Made by a program: the position numbers and the translations under genes. A model generated the notes under the pieces. The model searched no databases, was not told where the DNA came from, and saw only the letters and a program-made list of their open reading frames with translations. From NCBI GenBank assembly GCA_037893245.1, contig JBAIAA010000812.1, positions 558,001-622,000 of the forward strand: a DNA stretch of 64,000 nucleotides. The letters run 5' to 3'. Positions 10,753 through 22,506 of this stretch are shown one piece after another. The first letter of the stretch is position 1; the number at the start of each line of letters is the position of its first letter. This DNA comes from Crossaster papposus (Eukaryota; Echinodermata; Asteroidea; Velatida; Solasteridae).

Positions 10753-12460
10753 ATAGTCCGTGGGCCAGAGGGGGCTACCGTGCACCCCCCCCTATGATCC
10801 TACTTCTTGGGTGTCATCTTGTTCATTGGGATCCATAATATCAGAAAAAAGATGTTCCCAAGAAAAAAACTCATTTGGACACTGTTTATTTGCTCCTTAT
10901 TTGAAGATATGTAAAAATTTCAGTTTTTCGTGTTTTGAACACTTTCTTAGGGTTCGTGAATTATGTGCTTACATTTTACTCTGTTTCTCAGCAGATATAA
11001 CTCTAATCTCCACCAAATTAATACACAATCTTCATAAATCATACAACAATGGGTAGACAAAATTATTTTAATATGTTTTATTGTCTTCTATTATTAATGA
11101 CGTCATAAATTTGCATATAATTAAATATGCAAATTTTCATCTCAAAATCTGTCAAAATCACCTGGAAGTTGTATTTTGTCTGCTATAATCATGAAATAAG
11201 TTTGCTAACCCCCTAATTTCGTGTAAAATTATTCATTGATATGTTATCTGATGTTTCCTGCAAAAAAATAGTATCAGTCAACTCGTAATTAACCCCCTCC
11301 CCCGCATTACGGTTACTACATTCTGTATATTTAATGCACATTCAATCAAAGTTCCTGTTTATAAGAACAAAAGCTCGACAAGCAGTATTTTAATGACTGT
11401 TAGGGCTAGCCTGTTAACATCAAATTAAATCAAATCAAATTCCAGTTCTCCTGAGAATACACATAACATATGCACACTATTTGAAATGCAATGTACTTTC
11501 TTTTCCCTTTATGATATCATGAAGGGAAGTACTCTGTACATCTTTGTTATTGTGAAGTAAAATGATATCTAAAATGACGGTGATCTTCTTTCACTGTCCG
11601 TAGGATGATTTCTATCCCTATTATGTTTATAAATTCAATACAGTATATTACCGCATACAATATGGTTTTTTGATAGTTATAAACATGTATCAGTCTGAAA
11701 GGGGGGCTCAGACCAAGCCAACTTATTCAACTGTTGGTCATTAATCGCATTATATGCTATAACACAGGGTTGATGATTATACAAACGAATGAACGAACGT
11801 ATACGGGGTGCAGTTTCATGAATTTCAACTGACATGACACACTGAGCAAAACCAATCAGTGAATGAATCTGATTATAATCATGGTATATAACAAAGACTG
11901 ATATTTAAATGTTTAACAACACCTTAAATGCACTACGTTTCTATATTTCTATTCATACTTTTTCAGAAACACAGGTACATTTTTTCACTAGCACAAAATA
12001 TTATGTAACTGCAACAGTGACAGAATGTTTTCCTCAAGTCCTTCATCCAAGGATAAACACATAAATGGCTTATCAAACTCAAATTTAAGGATGACATAAT
12101 GAGTATTGTTGAAACTTTGCATTCTTTGAAAATACATTTTAACGATGTGACCACTTTGGTGTCGACAATCTTTCTAGTTAATCTTATGCAGTTATCTGTT
12201 TATCGTACATAATGTACATTTATTATTTCAAGACGGAAGAATCAAGGGAAAGAAAATTAGATATCACAAGAAATCATTACTGAAATTCCTTATACAGCAT
12301 TGAGTGTCCTTCAGTTATAAGTGATGAACCAGATTTATATTGCTAATATTTACTTAAAATTTGATGGTTTGTCATTTTCTATGGGGCATGTTATTAACAT
12401 TAATTATCACAAAAGCAAAACATGTCATACTGTACTACTGAAACAAATAATGAAGCCTTT

Positions 12461-13465
12461 TCAGACTTCATCTTCGCTATCTGCGTCTTGGTCCGAGTCA
12501 TAGTACTGGACATCATGATCTGAATCGTAGTCGTCATCACTTGAGTCATCGTCTCCCATACAGTCAAGAACATCTACCAACCTTGGGGGCAGAATGTCTC
12601 TCGTTGACCATAGTGGTTCTAATTTGTCTAAATTCTTTGTCCAACCATGACCATCTGTTGGTGGTGGAACGATGGGTTTAGGCTCATGAGCCCTCTTCCA
12701 TATCGCCACCTGGTAGTTCACTCTCCTGATGTGTTGTTGAAGACTGTCCTTGCATGGAGGAAATAAAGACAAGTCTACGTGGACCACAGCCTGAGAAAGC
12801 ATGTAGTCCAAGGAGTGCTGTGCAATATTCAGGGGAGGACTGCTTGGCAAAATGAGTGACATCAATGAGCCGCTGCTTGTTTCCTCTCCCTGTGTTGAAG
12901 AGTGATGTCTGGAGTGAGATGCGCGTAATGAAGCAATATGAAAAATATATCGGTGTCTGGGCTTTTGATCTGCACATGATCATAGCCTTGCTCCTTATCG
13001 TATTGGCAGTAGAGGATCACGCGTGAATCTGTTACTTCTTGGGTTGAGTTGAAAGATGGAATCTCAGAACGCAGTGTCTCTCTCCCATTCTGAGAAGTGA
13101 GCAGTTGGGCTTCTCCTTTGATGAATATCATCTTTTTCCCATACAGCCTCTTAGCCATGTCATGCTCACTCCAGACATCCAGAATAACTTGAATAAGTTG
13201 TTTCTTATTCTCATCATTCGTTAGAAACTGCTTCCAGTCAGGTGGTCTTTTGGTTTTGCCTCCTGTAATTATCCTCTTCTCTGTACACCCACGCCGTGTC
13301 CGTCCGTTCACTTGACTTCACAGAGTCTGGCTTGTACATGTCTGTGCTGAAGATGACATCGCATTTGGATGACACTACATTGTGAATTTTGATGCAAATA
13401 TCGTGGAAGTTTGCAGGCATCTCTTTTAGGTAGTAGAAAACAGCATTACCATCTTCCACTACCAA
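12461..13465 (-). pseudogene. PIN/FEN-like transposon protein, left-arm copy, internal deletion
   Basis: Frames on this strand give an N-terminal part (VEDGNAVFYYLKEMPANF), then KRPPDWKQFLTN, a segment ending in VTDSRVILYCQYDKEQGYDH, SPDTDIFFILLHYAHL, and a C-terminal part with CKDSLQQHIRRVNYQVAIWKR and an acidic tail (DDDSSDDDYDSDHD). The acidic SPDTD and VTDSRVIL parts resemble the conserved residues of FEN/PIN-like nucleases; this is inference from pattern. A block of about 250 bp coding for GCDSTSAFKGIGK and following residues, present in the right arm at 14028-14278, is deleted here at about 12784. There are also frame changes, so this copy is broken. Confidence 0.6.
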
Positions 13466-13684
13466 GGTCTTGTCAGTGGGTGGAGGTTGCGAGTTCTCTA
13501 CATCCTTCAGAAGATACAGTGTAGGCCCTTAACTTTATCTGTCTTAGCAAAGAAGTTGTCTGATGTTCCAATTGAGTAGGGAACAGGATCAAAGAATATT
13601 TCATGATTTCTCGTAGATCAAGTTGTGTGCATTTGAAGAGTCTAAAGATATTCCCTGGCCCTCAACCGCAGAAGCCCTTGCCGG
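13300..13684. other. Unique centre of the fold-back element
   Basis: The 385 bp between the arms are single-copy and carry, on the minus strand, the N-terminal coding part of the PIN/FEN-like protein up to about 13465 and further upstream sequence. The right-arm gene has no equivalent, so its N-terminus is missing. Confidence 0.7.
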
Positions 13685-13689
13685 ACACG

Positions 13690-14602
13690 GCGTGGGTGTG
13701 CAGAGAAGAGGATGATTACAGGAGGCAAAACCAAAAGACCACCTGACTGGAAGCAGTTCCTAACGAATGATGAGAATAAGAAACAACTTATTCAAGTTAT
13801 TCTGGATGTCTGGAGTGAGCATGACATGGCTAATGTGCAGATCAAAAGCCCAGACACCGATATATTTTTCATATTGCTTCATTACGCGCATCTCACTCCA
13901 GACATCACATTACTCTTCCACACAGAGAGAGGAAGCAAGCAGCGGCTCATTGATGTCACTCATTTTGCCAAGCAGTCCTGCCCTGAATATTGCACAGCAC
14001 TCCTTGGACTACATGCTTGCTCAGGCTGTGACTCCACAAGCGCCTTTAAAGGAATTGGCAAAGTCAAGCCTATCAAACTGTTGCAGCAACGCAACAAATT
14101 TGTCAAACCTCTTGCAGGACTTGGTGATTCGTGGACTGTACCAGAGGAGTTGATGTCCAACCTGGAGGAATTTACATGTGCCCTGTATGGGAAACCAAGG
14201 TTTACTGATGTAGATGAGGCTAGATTTGCTCTGATGAAGAAAAAGTGTAAAAGTGATGGAGAGAAAATCAGCAAGTCGGTCCACGTAGACTTGTCTTTAT
14301 TTCCTCCATGCAAGGACAGTCTTCAACAACACATCAGGAGAGTGAACTACCAGGTGGCGATATGGAAGAGGGCTCATGAGCCTAAACCCATCGTTCCACC
14401 ACCTACAGATGGTCATGGTTGGACAAAGAATTTAGACAAATTAGAACCACTATGGTCAACGAGAGACATTCTGCCCCCAAGGTTGGTAGATGTTCTTGAC
14501 TGTATGGGAGACGATGACTCAAGTGATGACGACTACGATTCAGATCATGATGTCCAGTACTATGACTCGGACAAAGACGCAGATAGCGAAGATGAAGTCT
14601 GA
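13690..14602 (+). pseudogene. PIN/FEN-like transposon protein, right-arm copy, N-terminus missing
   Basis: An open frame of about 296 codons (first ATG 13712) runs from GGKTKRPPDWKQF through SPDTDIFFILLHYAHL, a histidine/cysteine stretch (GLHACSGCDSTSAFKGIGK), LEEFTCALYGKPRF, the HIRRVNYQVAIWKR region and an acidic C-terminus. Compared with the left arm it lacks about 190 bp at 13830 (junction CATGGCTAATGTGCAG), which remove the VTDSRVILYC segment with its acidic residues. The N-terminal part is also absent. The function would be in nucleic-acid cleavage if the FEN/PIN resemblance holds; family proteins of this type are multicopy and uncharacterised. Not likely active. Confidence 0.6.
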
Positions 14603-16509
14603 AAAGGCTTCATTATTTGTTTCAGTAGTACAGTATGACATGTTTTGCTTTTGTGATAATTAATGTTAATAACATGCCCCATAGAAAATGACAAACCATC
14701 AAATTTTAAGTAAATATTAGCAATATAAATCTGGTTCAACACAGAAAGATCACGTGCTGTTAGTTTTGTCACGTGTAGGTGTTTACTTCCTTACACCTTT
14801 ACTCCATTCATGTAAACAAGAGTTGATTAAAAATATATATATGTTCTATCACTTATAACTGAAGGACACTCAATGCTGTATAAGGAATTTCAGTAATGAT
14901 TTCTTGTGATATCTAATTTTCTTTCCCTTGATTCTTCCGTCTTGAAATAATAAATGTACATTATGTACGATAAACAGATAACTGCATAATATTAACTAGA
15001 AAGATTGTCGACACCAAAGTGGTCACATCGTTAAAATGTATTTTCAAAGAATGCAAAGTTTCAACAATACTCATTATGTCATCCTTAAATTTGAGTTTGA
15101 TAAGCCATTTATGTGTTTATCCTTGAATGAAGGACTTGAGGAAAACATTCTGTCACTGTTGCAGTTACATAATATTTTGTGCTAGTGAAAAAATGTACCT
15201 GTGTTTCTGAAAAAGTATGAATAGAAATATAGAAACGTAGTGCATTTAAGGTGTTGTTAAACATTTAAATATCAGTCTTTGTTATATACCATGATTATAA
15301 TCAGATTCATTCACTGATTGGTTTTGCTCAGTGTGTCATGTCAGTTGAAATTCATGAAACTGCACCCCGTATACGTTCATTCATTCGTTTGTATAATCAT
15401 CAACCCTGTGTTATAGCATATAATGCGATTAATGACCAACAGTTGAATAAGTTGGCTTGGTCTGAGCCCCCCTTTCAGACTGATACATGTTTATAACTAT
15501 CAAAAAGCCATATTGTATGCGGTAATATACTGTATTGAATTTATAAACATAATAGGAATAGAAATCATCCTACGGACAGTGAAAGAAGATCACTGTCATT
15601 TTAGATATCATTTTACTTCACAATAACAAAGATGTACAGAGTACTTCCCTTCATGATATCATAAAGGGAAAAGAAAGTACATTGCATTTCAAATAGTGTG
15701 CATATGTTATGTGTATTCTCAGGAGAACTGGAATTTGATTTGATTTAGTTTAATGTTAACAGGCTAGCCCTAACAGTCATTAAAATACTGCTTGTCGAGC
15801 TTTTGTTCTTATAAACTGTGATTGAATGTGCATTAAATATACAGAATGTAGTAACCGTAATGCGGGGGAGGGGGTTAATTACGAGTTGACTGATACTATT
15901 TTTTTTGCAGGAAACATCAGATAACATATCAATGAATAATTTTACACGAAATTAGGGGGTTAGCAAACTTATTTCATGATTATAGCAGACAAAATACAAC
16001 TTCCAGGTGATTTTGACAGATTTTGAGATGAAAATGTGCATATTTAATTATATGCAAATTTATGACGTCATTAATAATAGAAGACAATAAAACATATTAA
16101 AATAATTTTGTCTACCCATTGTTGTATGATTTATGAAGATTGTGTATTGATTTGGTGGAGATTAGAGTTATATTTGCTGAGAAACAGGGTAAAATGTAAG
16201 CACATAATTCACGAACCCTAAGAAAGTGTTCAAAACACGAAAAACTGAAATTTTTACATATCTTCAAATAAGGAGCAAAAAAACAGTGTCCAAATGAGTT
16301 TTTTTCTTGGGAACATCTTTTTTCTGATATTATGGATCCCAATGAACAAGATGACACCCAAGAAGTAGGATCATAGGGGGGGTGCACGGTAGCCCCCTCT
16401 GGCCCACGGACTATAACAAAAACCAATATCATTCTGATTCACCTCAGACTCAAGTACTAAAATACAAACTGTATCAAAATGACATAATTTGTCCTTATAT
16501 TCACTAGAT

Positions 16510-16752
16510 TTACATGTTCCGCTGTGGTAACATGATCAGTTTATTGCAAAGCGTGCACATCGACTTCCCTGGTATATCTACCTTTTTGGCGAACTCGCCG
16601 AGATTGCACTTTACTTTATTGGCAATACCACTTTTACCAGGCAGTTTAATATCCACATCGGCCTCTAACCAAGACCACTTCCGTTTTTCTTTGACACCTT
16701 TATCCGACTCCCGTATGAAGTATTCTTCATTTCTATCCAAAAATCTCGGCAT
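16510..16752 (-). CDS. Small lysine-rich ORF with CxxC motif
   Basis: This 80-codon frame starts MPRFLDRNEEYF, is rich in Lys, and ends with SMCTLCNKLIM, a single CxxC as in the first half of a BED-like or other zinc finger. It lies just outside the right arm of the fold-back element. It may be the 5' exon of a transposon or host gene on this strand whose second half is not seen, or chance. No donor was confidently identified. I do not assign a function. Confidence 0.3.
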   Translation of the reverse strand: MPRFLDRNEEYFIRESDKGVKEKRKWSWLEADVDIKLPGKSGIANKVKCNLGEFAKKVDIPGKSMCTLCNKLIMLPQRNM

Positions 16753-18158
16753 TTTGAAGTCGGATGCCTCCGATATTTCACGATAATTTTACTATAACTG
16801 TTTTTCTTTCACGTACACAAATAAGCGTTAACACGATGGCTGCTCAATCAGCAACAGCATTTCCAAACGCTGTATATTTGTAGGGGATCGTCAAAATATC
16901 GCATGAGGTTTACTTTGCCGATACATGTATCACTGCAGTATCATACACATGGAGCGATCGCACCCAGAGAGGGTTTTTCTTAATTGCTCAATTGCGACAC
17001 CCCCTAGTCTTTTTTCTAGTCGTTTTGAATGCTCCGCACTGTGTAGTTCGGATGGTGAATTGCATGAAGCCGGAACGTAGACGAAAAAAACGTTTAGAAA
17101 ACGTCCACAGGACAGCTTTTTATTGCTATTGTACATGTCATGCAGCGCTGCTGAGTGCTAAATCATCATTATGTACATGTACGTTAACCGCAGGCTGTGT
17201 GCTGATCGTTGCGTGAAATCGCGTGCGCATTTAAAAGTGCCGATCTCGGGGCATTGCAGCAATGATATTTCCACAATTTCTCTTTAAAAAAAAAATCACC
17301 CTAAACCAACTCTACCCCCCCCCCCCCCCCAATTTTAAACCGGATTCACATTGAACTCGGAGAGGACATATTTTGGCCTCCAAAAAGCGAAAACTGCGGA
17401 ACGGCGGGGAATTCTCATGCCTGATATTGGTTACTAAAAAGAGACAAGGCGGTTCTCGAACCATGATTTTCGCGATATCTCTATTTTACAACTTGACCTC
17501 AATGACCTTTTTCACTCAGCACGTGACCCCCACATGGCTGTTTCCATATTGCATCTATGACCCAAGTTTGATTGCAATTGGACTTCAAGTTTTCAAATGA
17601 GACAAGTTATACAATCATATATTAGGGCCGTTTGTTTTAGCCTTAACAATCCAGATAACGATCAGTATGATCCTGTGTAAGCGTGAATGTCAGACTCTAT
17701 AAAATGTGGATATTAGATAAAATGTGCATGTTTAACCAATTCGCGCCGGATTATTTCAAGTTACCGAGACCACTGGCAGGATTACAAGAACAAGAACAAA
17801 AAGAACAACTGCCCAACGCCGGTTGAAAACGAACGCCATTTTCCTTGCTCTTTTCTCAGCATCCATGATTGTAGAACTTCAGACAGGTCGATTAAACTAT
17901 ACTATAAAAAAAACTATACTATTTACTATAAAATACAACCAACTCCCCCAAATCCACCCATTCCTGATAATTCAAGCAGTTACCAATGGTGTATTATACC
18001 TTTAAGTGTGGATAATGGGGAGAGTGACCGGTCACATAGTACGAAAAATAGGAGAAAAATAGGAGCCAGATAGAAAAAGTAGAAAAAGTAGGAATACTAA
18101 AAATATTTCAACTGGATTAACAGGGGTGACATTAGACAGACATGTTAGTCACGGTTAC
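16753..18158. other. Intron stretch with repeat fragments
   Basis: Contains a C-run (about 17317-17332); a dispersed repeat at about 17440-17600 (CTTGACCTCAATGACC, GCATCTATGACCC) related to 22600-22990; a truncated TTAA-type MITE end at 17732-17780; and a second MITE-like piece at 17812-18005 related to 30205-30370 and, reversed, to 49355-49470. No gene seen. Confidence 0.6.
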
Positions 18159-18315
18159 ATTGTACAAGTTGGTCTGGTTACTGTATGTACCGGCTGGGAA
18201 GGTACTCCAATCTAGACCGGTGCCATTGGTGCAGAAGTAACCAGCAGGGCAGTCAGTGATGCCTGGCTGTAGGTCTGGGTTCCCGACTGTTTCATTTTCT
18301 GGCAGGCAGTAGAAA
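18159..18315 (-). CDS. Exon of GCC2/GCC3 cysteine-rich gene
   Basis: Reads FYCLPENETVGNP, ITDCPAGYFCTNGTG and FPAGTYSNQTNLYN. The acceptor is ACAACAG in phase 2, joining CPRG of the exon above to FYC; the donor AAT|GTAACC in phase 0 joins NLYN to VQQC of exon 10070. Several N-x-S/T sites fit a secreted glycoprotein. One cysteine of the usual CPAGTY pattern is phenylalanine here. Confidence 0.8.
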
Positions 18316-19090
18316 CTGTTGTACGACAATATCAGAAAAATGAAAGAAAAACAATTTAAATGATGATTTGGATAGAAACCAAAATTGAAAAAATAATGGA
18401 ACAGTTCTTTATCATACTTCTAAAAGGTCCTTCTTGAAAAATTAAAACAAAAAAAAAGTTAAATAAGAATCTAATAAGCAGAAATTGTTTTAGATTAAAT
18501 GTCCACAAAACACGCAAAAGATTGTAAAACAGGACAAGTAAGGTTTGGTTGAGCATAGCAACAGCTCTGTTCTAATCATTTTTTTTTTTTGAAGATTTCC
18601 ACACATACGAAACTATTGCATAAACAACAAAATATCCAAATTTCGAGACTGTGAAATAGTTACGAGGACCTAATTTGATTACCGCGTTAATTAGACCAAT
18701 AACGGACTTTAATCCAAACACTTAAACTGCGCAAACACTATGCAAAATAGTGTAATTTAAGAGATTCCCGATTATCGCACCTAAAAAATGGAAATATGTA
18801 GAGGAGGACTTTAGGTTTTCCAAATTGCGCAAAATCTTAAAATTGACCACCCCTCCATATTTTGACTTTGGATGGCTATATCTGCGAATCACCTATATAA
18901 TACAAACATTTCACTTTCCATGAGAATGACAGCACACCAGGTGCCGCGATTTCACAGGATGTTTGAGACTGTTATTTACTTACAGTCAAGCAGGGGATTT
19001 CACAGTAATTTGGTTGTTTTATCGTTAATCAGCCAAATTGGCCACAACCTGAAAGCAATAATTGACAAAACAACAGATGATGACGCTCAC
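18316..19090. other. Intron, nothing recognised
   Basis: AT-rich sequence with short A and T runs; no repeat family or gene recognised. Confidence 0.5.
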
Positions 19091-19226
19091 CCTCTGGGGC
19101 ATATCTTGCATTCATACTGCGTGGTTCGGTCCGTGTAGTAACCGGCCAGGCAGGCCTTGGGATCCGGGGAGCCCGCTGGGCAGTGCAGTCCTATGGGACA
19201 CTCGACGGGGTTGGGCCTGTCAGAAC
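19091..19226 (-). CDS. Exon of GCC2/GCC3 cysteine-rich gene
   Basis: Codes for GSDRPNPVECPIGLHC, SPDPKACLAGYYTD and ECKICPRG. The acceptor is ATACAATAG in phase 1 after CPEG of exon 21323; the donor AGAGG|GTGAGC is in phase 2. The CLAGYYTDRTTQYECKIC part is the typical GCC2/GCC3 core. Confidence 0.85.
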
Positions 19227-19945
19227 CTATTGTATCAATTGTAGAAATTTGTGGCATTACAGTTTAGTATTGAAGTGAAGATAATTGCAATGGATCACAA
19301 CCAACAAATAACTGTACAAAAAGAAGTATCTGTATTCAGTGACGAGGAATCTGGTCCTGCACATGGTTTTCATTACTTCACATACTGCTTTTTTATGCAT
19401 ATTTGTGACCGGTTCTACAAAAAGGTGTATTAAGTCGCGCTGTGCACTATCATGTAATGGCCCGCTCAATGTTGAGAGGGTAAACATTTCATACAAAAGT
19501 GATTTGTTGTCATGAATGACATCTTCAATACCTACAGTTTCAGGTTTCATTCAAAGAAATGTTGATTTTGATGATTAAAGTGGGAACAAATACCATTTTG
19601 TGTACATCGTTCTGTTGTAGTACAACAGAGCCGGCTATTTCAAAGCCCGTTTTCTAAGTTGTGTAATTTGAACTCCAAGGAAGTAATAAATATGTAAACA
19701 CGTCATATTTTTTAAATAAAAGCGGCTATAGAGCTCTATTATATACCAAATGAAAGCTTACATTGTGGGTTTTTCAACCATGTATATAACCCAATTTTTG
19801 TTGCGACATAATACACTTTTTTTGTAGAGCTGGTCACATTTGTCCAAATCAATTTGTACAAGATAAGTTTGTAGCTTATGGTAGAATAATATGAACTATA
19901 CATTTTTCACGGAATTTGTGTGCAGTTCAACTTTACATTAAGTGA
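19227..19945. other. Intron, nothing recognised
   Basis: AT-rich stretch before the mariner relic. No gene or known repeat seen. Confidence 0.45.
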
Positions 19946-21010
19946 TTACACAGAAGGTTTGAAAAGGGCCACAATATCAACAGGGAATACTATGCAGATC
20001 TCCTGAATATCATAAAGATTTGAAGTGGGAAACTGACAAGAGGGGTGCTCTTCTGCCAGGACAATGCTCCAGCCCACATGACCACAGTGGCCATGGCTGC
20101 CAACCAGAAATGTGGATTTTAGAGATGCCAACTTTTGAATTCTGTTGTCAGGGAGGATTTGTAAAGTACATTTTTAGGTCGTTTTATTTGCTTTTTACAA
20201 TAGTCTCCGTCATGTTGAACGTTGAACAGAGTTGCTTGGTTGCTTTTTCATTTAGGCTCATTGGTAGTATTGCGCATGCGTACGTATGATAATTACGACA
20301 GCAACTGATCACATGAGAGAGATTAACCAAAAGGGAAAAGAAGTCCGATTTTCACGTAAAGTCAAGTCGCGAAACTGTGTTTCCGCCGGTCTTGTGACTT
20401 GCGTGTACCACATGTAATGTACACATGTACATGTACATTCATTGTAATCACTGTGCACCATGCATACGTTAATGGCTTACTACAGAAGTATATGCAGGCG
20501 CGTTGCAGCTAGCCGTGTACCGAGTGCTCCATCAGGCCGCACCGGCATGCTTGGTATGGTAACTGTGCATGCTGTAATGCATTGAACGGCAGCGCGTGCG
20601 CAGAAAGCAAACAAAATGCTGATACAAAAAAAAAAGGCGCATTAATATTGCAAATCCGGGAGGATATCTTATGTGCCCGTAAGGTCGGGAGTTTAGATGA
20701 TTTTCCGGGAGCCTTCTGGTGAAATCGGGAGGGTTGGCATTTCTGTGATTTGAACTGGTCCAACACCCGCCCTATTCTCCTGATTTGGCACCCCTCTGAC
20801 TACTACCTCTTCCCGAAGTAGAAAGAGCTTGGTGGTCACCACTTTGCCTCAGATGATGACGTAATTAATTCTGTGGATCTCCTTCTGAGGGCCTAAGACA
20901 ATGCCTTCTACACTGAAGGTAATTACATGCTCCATGACTGATGGACTACGTGTGTTAATGTAAGAGGGGACTCTGTTGAAAAATAAATGTGTTTCATTTT
21001 CAAAAACTGA
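19946..21010 (+). pseudogene. Mariner-like transposase remnant
   Basis: The frame around 19978-20120 reads EYYADLLN and then QDNAPAHMTTVAMAA, the region of the second catalytic aspartate in mariner transposases. After a 624-bp insertion, the frame from about 20750 reads ELVQHPPYSPDLAP, the third catalytic aspartate. Downstream many stops break the similarity, which still runs to about 21010. The N-terminal DNA-binding half is absent. Old, inactive relic in an intron of the cysteine-rich gene. Confidence 0.85.
20121..20744. mobile_element. MITE nested in the mariner relic
   Basis: The insertion begins AGAGATGCCAAC and ends GTTGGCATTTCT, which are inverted copies with one mismatch. It splits the transposase between its second and third catalytic regions. 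Flanking GTGGATTT and GTGATTTG look like a decayed 8-bp target duplication, which would fit hAT. Contains CATG-rich and AT-rich sequence, no gene. Confidence 0.65.
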
Positions 21011-21322
21011 CTCCTTCTGGCAACGAACTTATCAACAATCCTCGTAGAATCTACTTTAGGTACAGAACTACAAGAGAAATTAAAAGAAGAAAAGATACTT
21101 AGGAAAACTAAAGGTTGAAATTAACATTCTTCTTAAAGTGCGGCAGATCATAGGTTGTGGGAAACAAGCACCAGGTAAGGAATTCCGAAGGGATGCAGCA
21201 AGACATCTTGTTCTAAGACAACTGATGATCCATTCAAACCAACCGTAAACAGGAAGTACTCAGATTTGAGTCACGAGGTGTCTGGTCACACACACAATTC
21301 TTTTTGTTTTAATCCTGCTTAC

Positions 21323-21610
21323 CTTCAGGGCAGTAGTAGCCTTCCATGCACAGTCCTTCCTGCAAAGTCAGCCCGACCTGTCGGCAGTACCATCCGGCCG
21401 TGCAGTTCCGGCACTCCCAAACGTTGCTCAGTCCGGTGTCGTTGGAGTAGGTTCCACTGGGGCACCTCTCAGGCACCGACGTGCCGTTGCCGCAGTACCG
21501 GCCGGCTGGGCAGACGTGTTGCTGACGGTAGTCCGAGCCATGCCCGCAGTAAAAGCCCGAGAGGCAGTAGCCGGCAGGGGCAAGGAGGGCATCTTCATCA
21601 CAGTACTGGC
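21323..21610 (-). CDS. Exon of GCC2/GCC3 cysteine-rich gene
   Basis: Intact 288-nt exon, phase 1 to phase 1. It reads QYCDEDALLAPAGYC, GFYCGHGSDYRQ, VCPAGRYCGNGTS, CPSGTYSND, ECRNCTAGWYC and YYCPEG. The acceptor is ACTGAACAG and the donor CTGAAG|GTAAGC. It carries about two full repeats and shows no frame problem. Confidence 0.9.
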
Positions 21611-22180
21611 CTGTTCAGTGGATATCAAAGGAAATAATTATAAAGGAAATAATTATAAAGTGGTGCTGATAAGGCCAATAATTTATGTTTAGGTTTTCAT
21701 TACCATCCGCGTCTTTTTTTTAATAAAAAAGTGTATTTTTAATACAAATTTCGCCCCCCCCGATGAAATTCCCACCTGACTCTGTTTTCTAATTCGATAA
21801 CGCTAGTTTGCATGCAATCGTCAACTAGTTCCCACTGCTAGATAGACAACAAGAAATATATTGAATGAAGTGGGAGCTAGCGTGCACATGTTACATGCTC
21901 GAATGTTCAACGTAAAAAGTAACAACGTAAAAAGGTTTCGGGCAATTAGCGTGTGTTGAAAACTATCAAAATATTAAGGATTCCTTTGATACTAATTCAC
22001 AAAAATTGCTCTCCCATTTCTATAAGATATCTTATGTCTGTAATTTCAGTTTTTGTAAATAAATCTAAAGGTTTTTGTCGCACTCCAGCAAATTAGTTTC
22101 TCTATCTCTAGGATTGCAGATACAATGGCTATAATGGCTTCATACTATGGCAATTTTTGTATTTTCAAAAAAAAACTTAC
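21611..22180. other. Intron, nothing recognised
   Basis: AT-rich sequence with a C-run near 21753; no gene or repeat family recognised. Confidence 0.45.
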
Positions 22181-22506
22181 CTGCCAGACACGGTTCACAC
22201 TCCGTCATGTTTATCAGCACTTCCTCATTACTAATCGTCCCCCGGGGACACGCCACGGGTTCCGTCGTGCCCCAGGGCAGTAGTAACCGGCCGTGCACAT
22301 CCCGGCATCTGAACCTTGGTCAGGCGCGGCCCTCTCGGCCCTAATCCGACAGAAGTAGCCCGCCGAACAGCAGATGTTGGGGTAAGTCAGTCCAGGCTGG
22401 CCGCAGTGGCACTGCTCCCAGCTAGCCAGGCCCGTGGCGTTGTTGAAAGTACCAATAGGGCAGGGGTACTCAGTGGCGGCGTGGGTTCCGTTGGGGCAGT
22501 AGTGAC
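22181..22506 (-). CDS. Exon of GCC2/GCC3 cysteine-rich gene
   Basis: The first part reads GHYCPNGTHAATEYPC, CPIGTFNNATG and ICCSAGYFC, then MCTAGYYCPG. After a run of Gs near 22275 the frame changes by one base and continues as TTEPVACPRGTIS with ECEPCLAG. Acceptor ATTAAACCAG, donor GGCAG|GTAAG, phase 1 at both ends once the frame change is allowed. The one-base loss in GGGG looks like a sequencing or assembly error, but could be real decay. Confidence 0.82.

Larger units (their letters stand above)
10753..16415. mobile_element. Fold-back element with 2.6-2.7 kb inverted arms
   Basis: Arms 10756-13300 and 13685-16413 are near-identical reverse complements around a 385-bp centre. Both outer ends carry AGTCCGTGGGCCAGAGGGGG, flanked by TA on each side, and homology stops there. 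The arms include AT-rich non-coding sequence and a copy of the same gene in opposite orientation. High identity means the structure is young. It could be a giant fold-back transposon or the product of one element copied in inverted orientation. It lies in the intron between exons 10070 and 18159. Confidence 0.8.

Noticed and set aside
10760-11056. 98-codon frame at the end of the fold-back arm, also at 16112-16432
   Set aside because: Lies in the terminal non-coding part of both arms, with no domain; similarity is only the arm duplication.
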